The notes beneath the pieces were generated by a model. That model was not told the origin of the DNA, ran no database searches, and saw only the letters and a list, made by a program, of their open reading frames with translations. Below, piece after piece: positions 1 to 10,400 of a stretch of DNA of 64,000 nucleotides. The stretch lies in the NCBI GenBank assembly GCA_030848705.1, contig CM061241.1:79431178-79495177 (forward strand). The letters are read 5' to 3'. The number at the start of each line of letters is the position of its first letter. The stretch's first letter is position 1. The position numbers and the translations under genes were made by a program. Origin of the DNA: Heracleum sosnowskyi. Taxonomy: Eukaryota; Streptophyta; Magnoliopsida; Apiales; Apiaceae.

Positions 1-669
1 TTCTTGCATCTAGATTGTATATAGGCCATTGAATAACTGTCCTGGTAGAAGTTCAGAAGTGTTCATGCAGCAGGATAGAGATAAATAAGGCTATGAAGAA
101 ATAAGTTACAGAAATTTGTCTAAGGCATTATATAGCAAAGTCAGAAGAAAGCTATGTCGTGAAGTCACCAATATCCATGTCATGAAGTACTATATCGCAT
201 AGTCCATTTTGTACTATGTCGAGAAGTCCTCAAGACACATGTCGTGAAGTGTTGAAGTCAGCAAAGTCAAAGAAGCCTAGATCGTGAAGTCCTCAGAAGC
301 CCTATGTCGCATAGTCTTCACATGACCTATGTCGCATAGTCTTCAAATGACCTATGTCGCATAGTCTTCACATGACCTATGTCGCATAGTCTTCAAATGA
401 CCTATGTCGCAAAGTCTTCAAAGGCTATATCGCGAAGTCCTCACAAGTGAGATCGCGAAGTCAGGAATGAAGTGGAGTTCACGATATCAACACTTAGCCG
501 TTTACAACAAGACAAATCAAGGTACAGAATCAAGAATCAAAAGAGACAAATACTGAAGCATTTGTTCTGGCAAGGTGGTCCAAAGAACAGATGGCAAATC
601 TACAGCTAAACTTGGAGAGAAAGATAAGAGACAAGCAGCTACAGAAACGGGAAAGACTCCGAAAAGCAG
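1..669 (+). mobile_element. Left part of an older LTR, interrupted at 669/670
   Basis: No coding region is visible. The sequence is rich in short variants of TCGCATAGTC and TCGTGAAGTC. It stops exactly at the AGCAG target duplication of the copia element that starts at 670 and resumes at 11736, where a TATA-like stretch and a typical copia LTR end (finishing TTTCTAACA at 12169) follow. I infer that 1-669 plus 11736-12169 form one LTR of at least 1.1 kb whose start lies outside the window or is not recognisable. No TG start was found, so the element type is uncertain. Confidence 0.5.
298..424. repeat. 25-bp tandem repeat, about 5 copies, alternating variants
   Basis: The unit begins CCTATGTCGCATAGTCTTCA and continues with either CATGA or AATGA. 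Copies starting at 301, 326, 351 and 376 alternate between these two endings, and a fifth at 401 has CAAAG for CATAG. The alternation suggests a 50-bp dimer was duplicated. More diverged relatives of the TCGCATAGTC core extend over about 150-470. Confidence 0.85.
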
Positions 670-1218
670 TGTTAGATATAATTGCTAATGTTTGTTTATC
701 AGTGTTTAAGCAACAGGTACTGACAAGAGTTTATCAGAAGCCAGTCAGAGTTTAGTTAAACTCTGACAGGGTAAAGAGTTTAATTGAAGCCGGTCAGAGT
801 TTATTTAAAGTCTGACAAGGTGAAAGTTGAATTAGCTGTCGGTGCAGAATTGAAGATTCTAGAAGCAATATATTCTGAAGATGGAAAGAAGCAGAATATA
901 TTGATACAGCTAAGGAGATTGGAATAGAAGACTGAAGCAATTCTTAATTGATATGAATTATATAGCTAACTTATAGGAATATCAATTAGAGATGGATTGT
1001 ATGTAGCTGTGTACTATATAAACACAGATAGGTTATCCCTAGAAGGGACGCGTGAATATTGATATATTATTCTTGTAACCTAGAAGCTCTTTGTGATTCA
1101 TTAACATCATAAAGAGAGAAGCTGTTAATACGATTACAGTTTTATTGATTCATAAACAGTGTTTTTAATTATTGTTATTCTCATACATACTTGATTATAT
1201 TGTGTATTCGGCCTAACA
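670..1218 (+). repeat. 5' LTR of the first copia element
   Basis: 549 bp with 6-bp inverted ends TGTTAG and CTAACA. A TATA box (CTATATAAAC) lies at about 1014-1023, so transcription should start shortly after it. U3 contains CAGAGTTTA and TAAACTCTGA motifs in both orientations around 740-815. It matches the LTR at 11187-11735 along its whole length. Confidence 0.95.
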
Positions 1219-1220
1219 AT

Positions 1221-1233
1221 TGGTATCAGAGCC
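1221..1233 (+). other. Primer binding site, initiator tRNA-Met type
   Basis: TGGTATCAGAGCC lies two bases after the LTR end. It is complementary to the 3' end of plant initiator methionine tRNA, the usual primer of copia elements. Confidence 0.93.
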
Positions 1234-1281
1234 AAGGCTGTTTAATATATACAGTTTTACGATTCAAACACAGTAATAATC

Positions 1282-3606
1282 ATGTCTGAAGAAAATCAAA
1301 CTGCTTCCAAGGCTGAACAGGTTAAGCCTAATTCTGTGAGTAGATATGAAACAATCAGGGTTCCGATTCTCAGGCCTGTAGAGTATCCGATTTGGAAGGT
1401 GAAGATGACCATGTTTCTGGAGGCTACAGATCCAGAATACCTTGACAGAATTAATGATGGTCCTCATATGCCAACTAAATTGTCCCCTGTTGTTGATGGT
1501 CAAGAACAAAAGACTGTTCCAAAGGAAAAGAAAGATATGACTCCTGAGGATATCTCATCAATTGCAAAGGATGCAAAGGTTAGACATCTTCTCCACAGTG
1601 CTTTAGATAATGTTATGTCTAACAGGGTAATTGGCTGCAAAACTGCCAAAGAGATATGGGATGCTTTAGAAGTCAGATGCCAGGGAACAGGTGCTATTAA
1701 GAAGAACAGAAAAACAATACTCACACAGGAGTATGAGCACTTTGATTCAAGAACTAATGAAACCTTGACTGAGACTTATGACAGATTCTGCAAACTGTTG
1801 AACGATCTGTCTCTGGTAGATAAAGAATATGAACTTGAAGAGTCCAATCTCAAGTTTCTGTTATCTCTACCTGAAAAGTGGGATTTAAAGGCAACAACAA
1901 TCAGAGATAATTATGATCTTGCTGATACAGATCTTGATGAAATCTATGGATTGTTAAAGACTCATGAACTTGAGATAGAACAAAGAAACAGGAGGTCAAG
2001 CAAGAAGACAAAATCTGTTGCTCTCAAAGTCGAGGAGAAGCCCATCAAGAAGGAATCATCAAGGAAGAAAGCCAAGGGAAAGGCTTTAGTGATCAAATCT
2101 GAGAGTGAGTCATCAAACTCTGATGATGATTCAAACTCTGATGAAGCTTCTGATTCTGAGGATGATGAAGAGGAGATGATGCAAATGGCTGCCTTGATGG
2201 TCAAGACATTTAAGAAGATGGGATTCAAGAACTTCAAGAAGGGTAAAAGATTCTCAAGGAGAGATTCAAATTCTGAGAAGAAGAATTTCAGAAAGTCTGA
2301 TGGAAGGGATACCAAGTCAGGTAAGAAGGACAAATCTGAGATCCAGTGCTACAAGTGCAAAGAGATGGGTCACTATGCTCCAGAGTGCAAGAAAGGAAGA
2401 ACTGAAAAAGCACTCATCTCTAAAGGCAAAGACTGGGCAGATACTTCAGATTCTGATGATGGAGTGAATTATGCACTCATGGCAACTATCAAAGATGAAA
2501 TTGAGTCATCAGAAAATAAGGTACCTCTAACTACTTATGCTTATGATACTGATAATATTTCTGAATTAAGAATTTATCTTAAGAATATACATGTCAGTTA
2601 TAGGGATCAGACTTTAGAGAATGAGAGGATTAAATCTGAGAATCTTAGTCTTAAAGAGAGAAACAAGTTTCTTGAAAGAGAACTTGTGAATATGAAGCAG
2701 ATTCAAAAAGAAAGAGATGATGCTGTTTATGTAGAACAGGAGTTGCTGAAAAGATATAAGCAACTAGAATCTGATTTAGAGAAGGAAAGGAAAATAATCA
2801 AGACTTGGACAGATTCTGGAAGAGACACTCATCAAGTGTTTCAGACTGATTCTGTAGGTTTAGGTTATTGTGAGAATGATGAACTTAGGTTTAAAGACAA
2901 GGTTAAGGTAAAACCACAACTTAAACCTGTGAAATTTGTTACAGAAGCCAATAAGTTAAAATCTGTTGTAATAAGGGAAGCTGATATGGAATCAGATGAA
3001 TCTTGTGACAAACAGGAAAATATTATAACAGAAAAACTTATGGAAATAGAAGCTGTTAGAAAACCAGAAAAAACTTGTGAAAAACAGGTTAATGTTGGCT
3101 TGATGACAGGAAAACAGTTCAATCACAAGCTAAAAGAGGTAAAGTCTTCCATGAAACCTAAAGGTTCCAAGAGAAATAGGAATGGAAAAGTAGGCATAAA
3201 TAATAGAAATAATCATATGCCTAATGCTAGTGCCTCAAGAAAAACATGTTACAGTTGTGGTAGTTCTAATCATCTTGCTAGATTTTGCACTAAGAACAAA
3301 CATATTAATACTTTACCTTCTACATCAGAAGTAAAGAATGATTATGTTAGAGTAAAACCACAGACTTTATGCAAACATTGTGGGAGCACTTGGCATTCTA
3401 TTTACACATGTAAGAGTTATCATGCAATTTATCATAACTATTATGAGCTAAAACCCAACTTGAAATGGGTTAGAGCAAACTCTGCTAGTGTAAAATCTGA
3501 CAATGTTAGTTTAAACTCTGATAATACAGATTCCGCTGCAAAAGCTAACACTGTTAAGAAGGACAAAGGATCCAAGCAAGTCTGGATCCTTAAAACTAAC
3601 ACTTAG
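1282..3606 (+). CDS. gag: Gag of copia element 1, intact
   Basis: 774 codons from the first ATG after the primer binding site. It is the structural, nucleic-acid-binding protein of the virus-like particle. The first 230 residues form the copia gag region (Retrotran_gag/UBN2-like: YPIWKVKMTMFLEATDPEY near the start, then a TAKEIWDALEVRCQG segment). A lysine/serine/acidic low-complexity stretch follows. There are three CX2CX4HX4C zinc knuckles: at residue 356 (CYKCKEMGHYAPEC), 656 (CYSCGSSNHLARFC) and 697 (CKHCGSTWHSIYTC). A likely coiled coil lies between the first and second (about 430-530). It ends at TAG 3604-3606, and pol opens 14 bases later in another frame. The closely related copy at 59109 is broken by stops, while this one is open throughout. 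Confidence 0.9.
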   Translation: MSEENQTASKAEQVKPNSVSRYETIRVPILRPVEYPIWKVKMTMFLEATDPEYLDRINDGPHMPTKLSPVVDGQEQKTVPKEKKDMTPEDISSIAKDAKVRHLLHSALDNVMSNRVIGCKTAKEIWDALEVRCQGTGAIKKNRKTILTQEYEHFDSRTNETLTETYDRFCKLLNDLSLVDKEYELEESNLKFLLSLPEKWDLKATTIRDNYDLADTDLDEIYGLLKTHELEIEQRNRRSSKKTKSVALKVEEKPIKKESSRKKAKGKALVIKSESESSNSDDDSNSDEASDSEDDEEEMMQMAALMVKTFKKMGFKNFKKGKRFSRRDSNSEKKNFRKSDGRDTKSGKKDKSEIQCYKCKEMGHYAPECKKGRTEKALISKGKDWADTSDSDDGVNYALMATIKDEIESSENKVPLTTYAYDTDNISELRIYLKNIHVSYRDQTLENERIKSENLSLKERNKFLERELVNMKQIQKERDDAVYVEQELLKRYKQLESDLEKERKIIKTWTDSGRDTHQVFQTDSVGLGYCENDELRFKDKVKVKPQLKPVKFVTEANKLKSVVIREADMESDESCDKQENIITEKLMEIEAVRKPEKTCEKQVNVGLMTGKQFNHKLKEVKSSMKPKGSKRNRNGKVGINNRNNHMPNASASRKTCYSCGSSNHLARFCTKNKHINTLPSTSEVKNDYVRVKPQTLCKHCGSTWHSIYTCKSYHAIYHNYYELKPNLKWVRANSASVKSDNVSLNSDNTDSAAKANTVKKDKGSKQVWILKTNT

Positions 3607-3619
3607 TGTTTGTTTGTGA

Positions 3620-5569
3620 TTGCAGGGTATAATAGAGAGCACACTTATCTTGGACAGTGGTTGCTCAGGACATATGACTGGAAACAAAGCCCTGCTATCA
3701 GACTTTGAGGAGAAGGCTGGCCCAAAAGTTTCCTATGGAGATGGCAACATAGGACACACTCTGGGATATGGCAATATTAATCTTGGAAGTGTCATCATCA
3801 AAGATGTAGCTCTAGTCTCAGGACTCAAGCATAATCTGTTATCTGTGAGTCAAATCTGTGACAGAGGAAACCATGTAGATTTTCATAGTGAATACTGTGA
3901 AGTTATCAGTAAATCTACTGGAAAAGTTGTTCTAGTTGGACACAGACGCAACAATATTTATGAAGCAAGTTTGGTAACAAACTCTGATGGAAGTACAGTG
4001 TGTCTGACTGCAAAAATGTCAAATGAAGAGAGTTGGAATTGGCACAAGAAGCTCTCTCATCTCAATTTGAACAACATCAATGAGCTGATAAGAAAGGATC
4101 TTGTAAGAGGACTTCCAAAATCAATACTTAATCTAGATGGTCTATGTGATTCTTGTCAAAAGGCCAAGCAAAGGAAGTCATCTTTCAAGAGTAAATCTGA
4201 ATCTTCAGTAGTGGAACCTTATCATCTTCTACATGTTGATCTCTTTGGACCAGTGAATGTGATGTCCATGGGCAGAAAGAAATATGCTCTAGTAATTGTT
4301 GATGAATATACTAGATATACATGGGTGTATTTCTTGTCAAAGAAGGATGAAACTGCTCAAATTCTGATGGATCATGTAAATCTACTGGACAAAGGATCAC
4401 AGCACAAAGTAAAAATAATAAGGAGTGATAATGGAACTGAATTCAGAAACTCAATAATGGAAGCTTTCTGCAAGGAAAGAGGAGTCAAACAAGAATTTTC
4501 TGCACCTGGAACTCCACAGCAAAATGGTGTAGTTGAAAGAAAGAACAGAACCTTAATTGAAGCTGCCAGAACTATGCTAGATGAAGCAAAATTGCCAACT
4601 TATTTCTGGGCAGAAGCTGTTCAAACTGCTTGTTTTACTCAAAATGCTACTCTGATCAACAAGCATGGAAAAACACCATATGAGATGGTGAAAAACAAGA
4701 AGCCAAATTTGAAATATTTTCATATATTTGGATGCAAATGCTTTGTGTTGAAGACTCATCCTGAACAGTTGACCAAGTTCGAGTTAAAAGCTGATGAAGG
4801 AATCTTTGTTGGCTATCCATTGTCAACAAAAGCATTCAGAGTTTATAATCTAAGAACTAAGGTGATCATGGAATCCATACATGTGTCATTTGATGACAAG
4901 AAAATAATTGGACTTGAAGACAAGGATGGATATGATCAACTACGTTTTGAAAATGAAGATCTATTCTCTGATGATATAAACTCTGATGAAGCAGGTTTGA
5001 CAAACTCTGACGAAGCATACTCTGAACCTCTACTGGTAAATACTGGAGAAACTGGAAATTCTCAAATTGAACAAAATAGAGAACCAGTTGAGGGGGAGCG
5101 TGAAGAAGCTCAACAAGACACAACAAATGAGTCAGTTGAGGAAACTGATTTAAACTCTGACAGTTCAAACTCTGAGCCATCCAATTCAGGGGGAGCCTCA
5201 GATGCTGCAGAAAGTCAACATATGAATCAGGAGAGCATGGATCAAGGGGGAGGATTCAATAATGATGCAAGAAACCACTTACCAACAGCCAGAAAGTGGA
5301 CACAGGCACACACACCTGATCTCATAATTGGAGATCCTGATGCTAGTGTGAGAACTAGAAGTGCAACAAACAATGAGTGTCTGTATCATGCTTTCTTGTC
5401 TCAAACAGAACCAAAGAAAGTGGAGGAAGCTCTTCAAGATGCTAATTGGATTACAGCAATGCAAGAAGAGTTAAATGAATTTGAAAGAAATGAAGTCTGG
5501 ACACTTGTACCTAGACCAAAGAACAGATCAATAGTAGGTACAAAGTGGAAGCTGTCAATTTTTAGGTGA
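3620..5569 (+). pseudogene. pol: Pol of copia element 1: protease and integrase, RT deleted
   Basis: Open from 3620, just after a TGA; there is no nearby ATG, so the true start is not defined. Counting from 3620, the aspartic protease motif DSG starts at residue 12. The integrase has an HHCC zinc finger (WHKKLSH to CDSCQKAK, about 4039-4170) and a DDE triad at D207, D270 and E306, with the expected 35 residues between the last two. A GKTPYEM...FGCKCFVLK stretch and an acidic linker follow. The reading runs into the start of the RT region (GTKWK) and stops at 5567-5569 because an internal deletion joins it out of frame to the RNase H region. Compared with element 2, at least 0.84 kb including the YVDD-bearing RT core is gone. 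Confidence 0.9.
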
Positions 5570-5573
5570 CAGA

Positions 5574-5957
5574 TTGGTTTCTTGGTACAGTAAGAAACAG
5601 AAATCAATTTCTACATCCACTGCAGAAGCAGAGTATATAGCAGCTGGTAGCTGTTGTGCACAGATTTTATGGATGAAGAATCAATTGCTGGATTATGGAT
5701 TAAGGTACTCCAGAATACCTATTTTCTGTGATAATCAAAGTGCTATTGCTATGACAGGTAATCCAGTACAGCATTCCATGACAAAGCACATCAGCATAAG
5801 GTATCATTTTATCAGAGAACATGTGGAAGAAGGAAACATTGAGCTTCATTTTGTGTCTACAGATCAACAACTTGCAGATATCTTCACCAAACCTTTGAGT
5901 GAAGCTACTTTTACAAGATTGGTAAATGAACTTGGAATGATCTCTGGTTCTGACTAG
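5574..5957 (+). pseudogene. RNase H remnant of copia pol
   Basis: About 127 codons with the copia RNase H region: SWYSKKQKSISTSTAEAEYI, then FCDNQSAIAM, TKHISIRYHFIREHV and LADIFTKPL. The acidic residues of TAEAEY, CDNQS and LADIF are present. It is in a different frame from the upstream pol and lacks a start codon of its own, so it would not be translated without a frame change. It is the downstream side of the pol deletion. Confidence 0.9.
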
Positions 5958-6538
5958 AGATACGGGTTAGACTCATTTTTTGTTTGTTGTTCATGATTTC
6001 TTACATGTGTTAACTGTGATATGAACCAGCATGTTAAACTCTGATGATAAACTCTGTGAAGTGTCAGTCATAATCTGAAAGTAAACTCTGGTGTTAAACT
6101 CTGTTGGTCATACTCTGATTGTAATTTTGTCTGAAACATATTGACCAATGAAGAAATTTGTATGGAACATAATTCTCAGTAAGTAATTGTGAATCCTTAA
6201 GAGTTGAGAGATTCTGATCTCAAATATGTGCAGTAAGCTAACACAGCATGATACTGTCTCTATATTTCTAGCATCTCTTAGTTTATTGATCCTATACACT
6301 GAGTCTGTATTAGCTGTTTGCATTTTCTCTCATAAGTTAACTATAATCACTGATGAAAAGTCTAAACTCTGATTATTCATTGCAAATAATTCACCCTCAA
6401 ATCAAAAGATGCCAAACAGAGCACAAATTCCTTTGAGATCATGTTGTGCCTAGGAAGATCCAGGAACTTATTGTATGAAATAAGGGCTAAAATTTTTGAT
6501 TTTTGGTGACTAGTGCCAACCACTGATTACTGGAAAAA

Positions 6539-6585
<47 letters not shown>

Positions 6586-7404
6586 TGAAAAATAAAAGAC
6601 ATATCCAAATGAAAGGATATCAGTAATACAGAGTTTAGATAGAAAAATCAGTGTCTATGTTATACATGAGAGTTTAGGCAACCAGTTTTTACTACTTTAG
6701 TTTGTGGATTTTATGCACTTTGAGATGATCTAAATACTGATTTCGGTAAACTCTGCTACTACACACATATTTCTCACAACTGTACAGATTGAGAAAAGAG
6801 TTTATTGACAAAGAAGGATAAATGGTAAACACTGATGTATTGTGTGAGATACGCCGAGGTTACTTTGTTTTAATCTATGATGGTTAAAATAATTTCCTTG
6901 TTTCAGACATTTTATACTCTTGAGATTAGTCATTTGTATTTCGGAAAAAGTATGATTGAACGGAGAAAAGAAAGAGTGCGTTTGATAAGTCCTGACTGAA
7001 AGGTTTTTTTCTAGAATCGAAGCGCTTGGGATACTAAGGTGCGGAGTTTCGAGACAGTCATTATTATTCTGACTGTTGAGTTTCTTTGTACTTTATTATT
7101 GAAATTGATAATTTTATTATTATTGATTTTTTTTCTTTTAAGCGAATATTTTGAGTGTTATATGTGATGACAGGTGTCTCCACGTTTGCACGTGTGTATT
7201 GGAAGTTGTTAGATACAGCTGTCAGCGTATTTACGTCTGACATCTGTCCCACTAACATACTTCTAATCTTAACAGTTATTATTTAATACACTACATACAC
7301 ACGATTCCATCTTTTACGCATTTCATCTTTTCATAACATTTTACTCACACACAAACACTCAAACACTTTCTGAGCCCAGTATTTCTTGTTTTCAACTCTT
7401 ACTA
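5958..7404 (+). other. Non-coding spacer between pol and ORF3
   Basis: 1.45 kb with no credible ORF. It carries repeated AAACTCTG motifs (about 6034, 6047, 6084, 6097, 6362 and 6747), a long A tract followed by a G tract at 6545-6585, and a pyrimidine- and CA-rich leader just before ORF3 (about 7280-7404). The leader-like composition suggests that ORF3 is expressed from a separate or spliced transcript; no promoter could be proven. Confidence 0.7.
6545..6585 (+). repeat. A34-G7 homopolymer block
   Basis: About 34 A followed directly by 7 G, inside the copia spacer. It resembles a captured poly(A) end or slippage product; its origin is not clear from the sequence. Confidence 0.9.
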
Positions 7405-10400
7405 ATGGCAACTACAGCGTTTATTGCATCTGAATTAGAATTTGTCCCAAATAACTACTCAGCTCCTGTAGCAAATGAGAACGCACCGGAGGCGTTTCAT
7501 TTGATTCAGAGTTTCTTGTCAAACTCTGATATTGGTACTGCTCTCACCGCACCATCGAAGCTGTCTGCGACTCAAATTCGAACTTTTTGGCAGACAGGTG
7601 CTTATGATAATGGAGGAGAGTCTGGATCTCCATCTATCATTTTTCAATATGAGGACAATGACTATGCTGTTACTCCTACTACTGTTCGTGATGCTTTGGG
7701 TCTTGAGGATTTCAATGCATTCACAATCTCTGTTGGAGACTCTGAGCTAGTCAGGATGATGAACGAGATAGGCTACACTGGACCTTTGACAAAGATAGGT
7801 CAACTCAAAAGGCCATTTTTGCGAAAGGAATGGAGCTTCTTTTTCGATTGCATTACTCGAGCTTTTGGGAAGAAGTGTACTAATTGGGATGCGATTCCCA
7901 CGGATAGTCTACAGATCGGGTATTCTCTTCTTTATGGCAGTAATTTTGATATTGCTAGATTAGTTTTGAATAATATTGGTGAGAAAATGCTAGAAAATAG
8001 GAATGTTGTTTATTTCTCTAGGTTTTGTCAGTTAATATTTAGTCTATGCTGCCCTGATATTGAGATTTTAGATGAGGATGTCATTCTTTCATTTAAATTG
8101 CACAAACGTATATTCTCTGATCTTATCAACAAGGACAACAAGAAAGGAGAAGTTGGTCCTTTAATGTTACCTGCATCTGTGCAACAATTTCTTGACAACT
8201 CACAACAACAACGTGTCTCAACTGCTGAAGCTGGACCTTCTGTATCTCAACCACAGAGGTCAAAGAGATCTAAAGTTCGAGCAGTTAAATCTGTTGAAGC
8301 TGAGGTATCAAATGTTGATGCTGTGCCTCAGAGAAAACGAATGAAGAAAAGGCGAGCCCACAGGGCAAAGTCTGTTGCTGCTGCTTCTAGTGCAGACTCA
8401 GAAACTGAAGCTGATGAAGAAAATCTTCATCAGAGAAAGAGACGATTAGTTGCTAATCAACTTTTTGGTGATATTATTGCCAATTTGGATAAAGAACCTG
8501 AGGACACTGAAGCTCCTACATCAGAGAATGAGGAGATTGTGACTACAACTGTTCCTTCAAGTACTCCTGCAATTGTAGCTGAGGAGGCTATTCCAACTGC
8601 TAAGGATGCTGCAAATCCTGAAACTATTCTGATGGATTTTGAAACAGAAGCTCCTACATCAAAAGCTGATGATGTAGTTGAGGAAGCTGCTGCATACTCT
8701 GACAGCAGGATTGTGGATCATGAAGATACTATACCGGAAGCTGATCAAGCATCTACTGAGTTAGTAGAACTTATTGCTTCTCACACAGAAATCATTTCTA
8801 TTGATTTTGAGAACGGTGATGAAGTAGATCAGATTAGAGTTGATCCAGTTCCAGAAGCTGTTGCTGTACATGCTGATGCAACAGATAATGATCATGAGGA
8901 TATTATCTTTCTTGAAACTTTGCAACAATCAGTTGTTGAGATTGTTCAAAGAGAAGCAGAGGTTACTGCTCCAGCAAACTCTGATGTTCCTCAAACTGTA
9001 GCAGATCAAGTACCTGATGCGACTGCACAGTTAATTGATGAAATCACTGCTGAAAATGTGCTTGAAGATATTCACAGAGAGGATGACAATGCTGAAGCTA
9101 GTCCTGTTCATTCAAACTCTGATGTTCAAGTGGAAGTTTCTGATATTCAAGCAAATTCTACTGAAGAAAGGGAAGTTCAAAGGGCTGCTTCTGAGCATTA
9201 TCAGAATATGTACTACAATGCATGGGCTAATGCAGATTGTATCTTTCCAGCGCAAAGGGCTGCAGAATTTTTATCTGATTCTGTTAAGAAGATTACAAAT
9301 CCTGATGTTCTTACGAGCTTACAGGCAACTGTTATTCAAGTCAAATCTCTCAATAATAGATTTGATGAGAATCAACAAATGCTTACAAGTCTGAGGAATG
9401 AAGTCAGCTTGAGGGATCTTACTTTAAAGGCTGACAGAACTTATTATTATACCATGTTCAAGCAGCAAGCCAGGGATTCTGAAGAAATCAAGAAGAGGCT
9501 TGGGACAGTTGAGGACAACCAGAATGCTATGTCTGCTCAACTGACTTCCATTTCTACTGCGCTTGAATTGTTGACATCAGTACTACTTTCTGATGATGTC
9601 AAAAAGGGGGAGAGTGTACCAAGTGACAAATGCAAAGACACTCAAACTCTGAGACGGAGGGATGATGGTAATGATGGTGGAAACAAGGGAGGAGATGGAA
9701 AGCGCTTAAGATCAAATGATGATAGAAGATTACTTTCAAAAAGATCAAACTCTGGAAAGGGACATGTAAACTCTGCCAGTGGTTCAAGAAATAAAAGTTT
9801 GATAATCTCTGATAAGCCATCTACTGATGAGGAAATTGCTGCTAAGATGTTTATGGCAGAACATGGAAAAGGTATTACAATTGAAGATATCCAAGCTGAA
9901 GAGCAAATGCTTGCTGAGGAACACAAGAAGAATGTTGAAGCTGGAATCTACAAAAAGAAGGAAATCAAGGCTCCTAGAAAGAAAGAAAAAGGAATTGTTA
10001 TCAAAGAGAATGTAAACTCTGATCAGAGTTTACAGTACTCAAGGAGGCCTGTGATTAAAAATGCTGATAAAGGAAAAGGTAAACTGGTAGAAGAAGAACA
10101 GTTACCTAAGAAGATTTATTCAACCTCTGACATTGCTCAAGTTGAAACAAGATTACCAAAATCAACCTCTGACGCTGCTCAAGTTGATGATACTATTGAA
10201 GTTAAGCCAGCCTCTGACAAGGCTCAAGCTGTGCAAACTCAGCTAGCTCCTCAACTCAAAGGTTTCTTAAGACCTATACTCTCTGAAACTCTGATACTTC
10301 AACCTGTGGATTTTTCTCAAACCAGGACTGTACTTGGAAAAGAATCTTATGATAAGTCTGGTTTAGGTTCACATAGGGAGAAGAGAATAAATAACAGATC

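Noticed and set aside
298..424. Regular 25-bp repeats as a possible CRISPR array
   Set aside because: Repeats abut with no spacers and lie in a plant LTR.
1962..2333. 123-codon minus-strand ORF
   Set aside because: Serine-rich antisense shadow of the gag low-complexity region.
9035..9394. 119-codon ORF on the plus strand
   Set aside because: Out-of-frame shadow of the 1205-codon ORF3.
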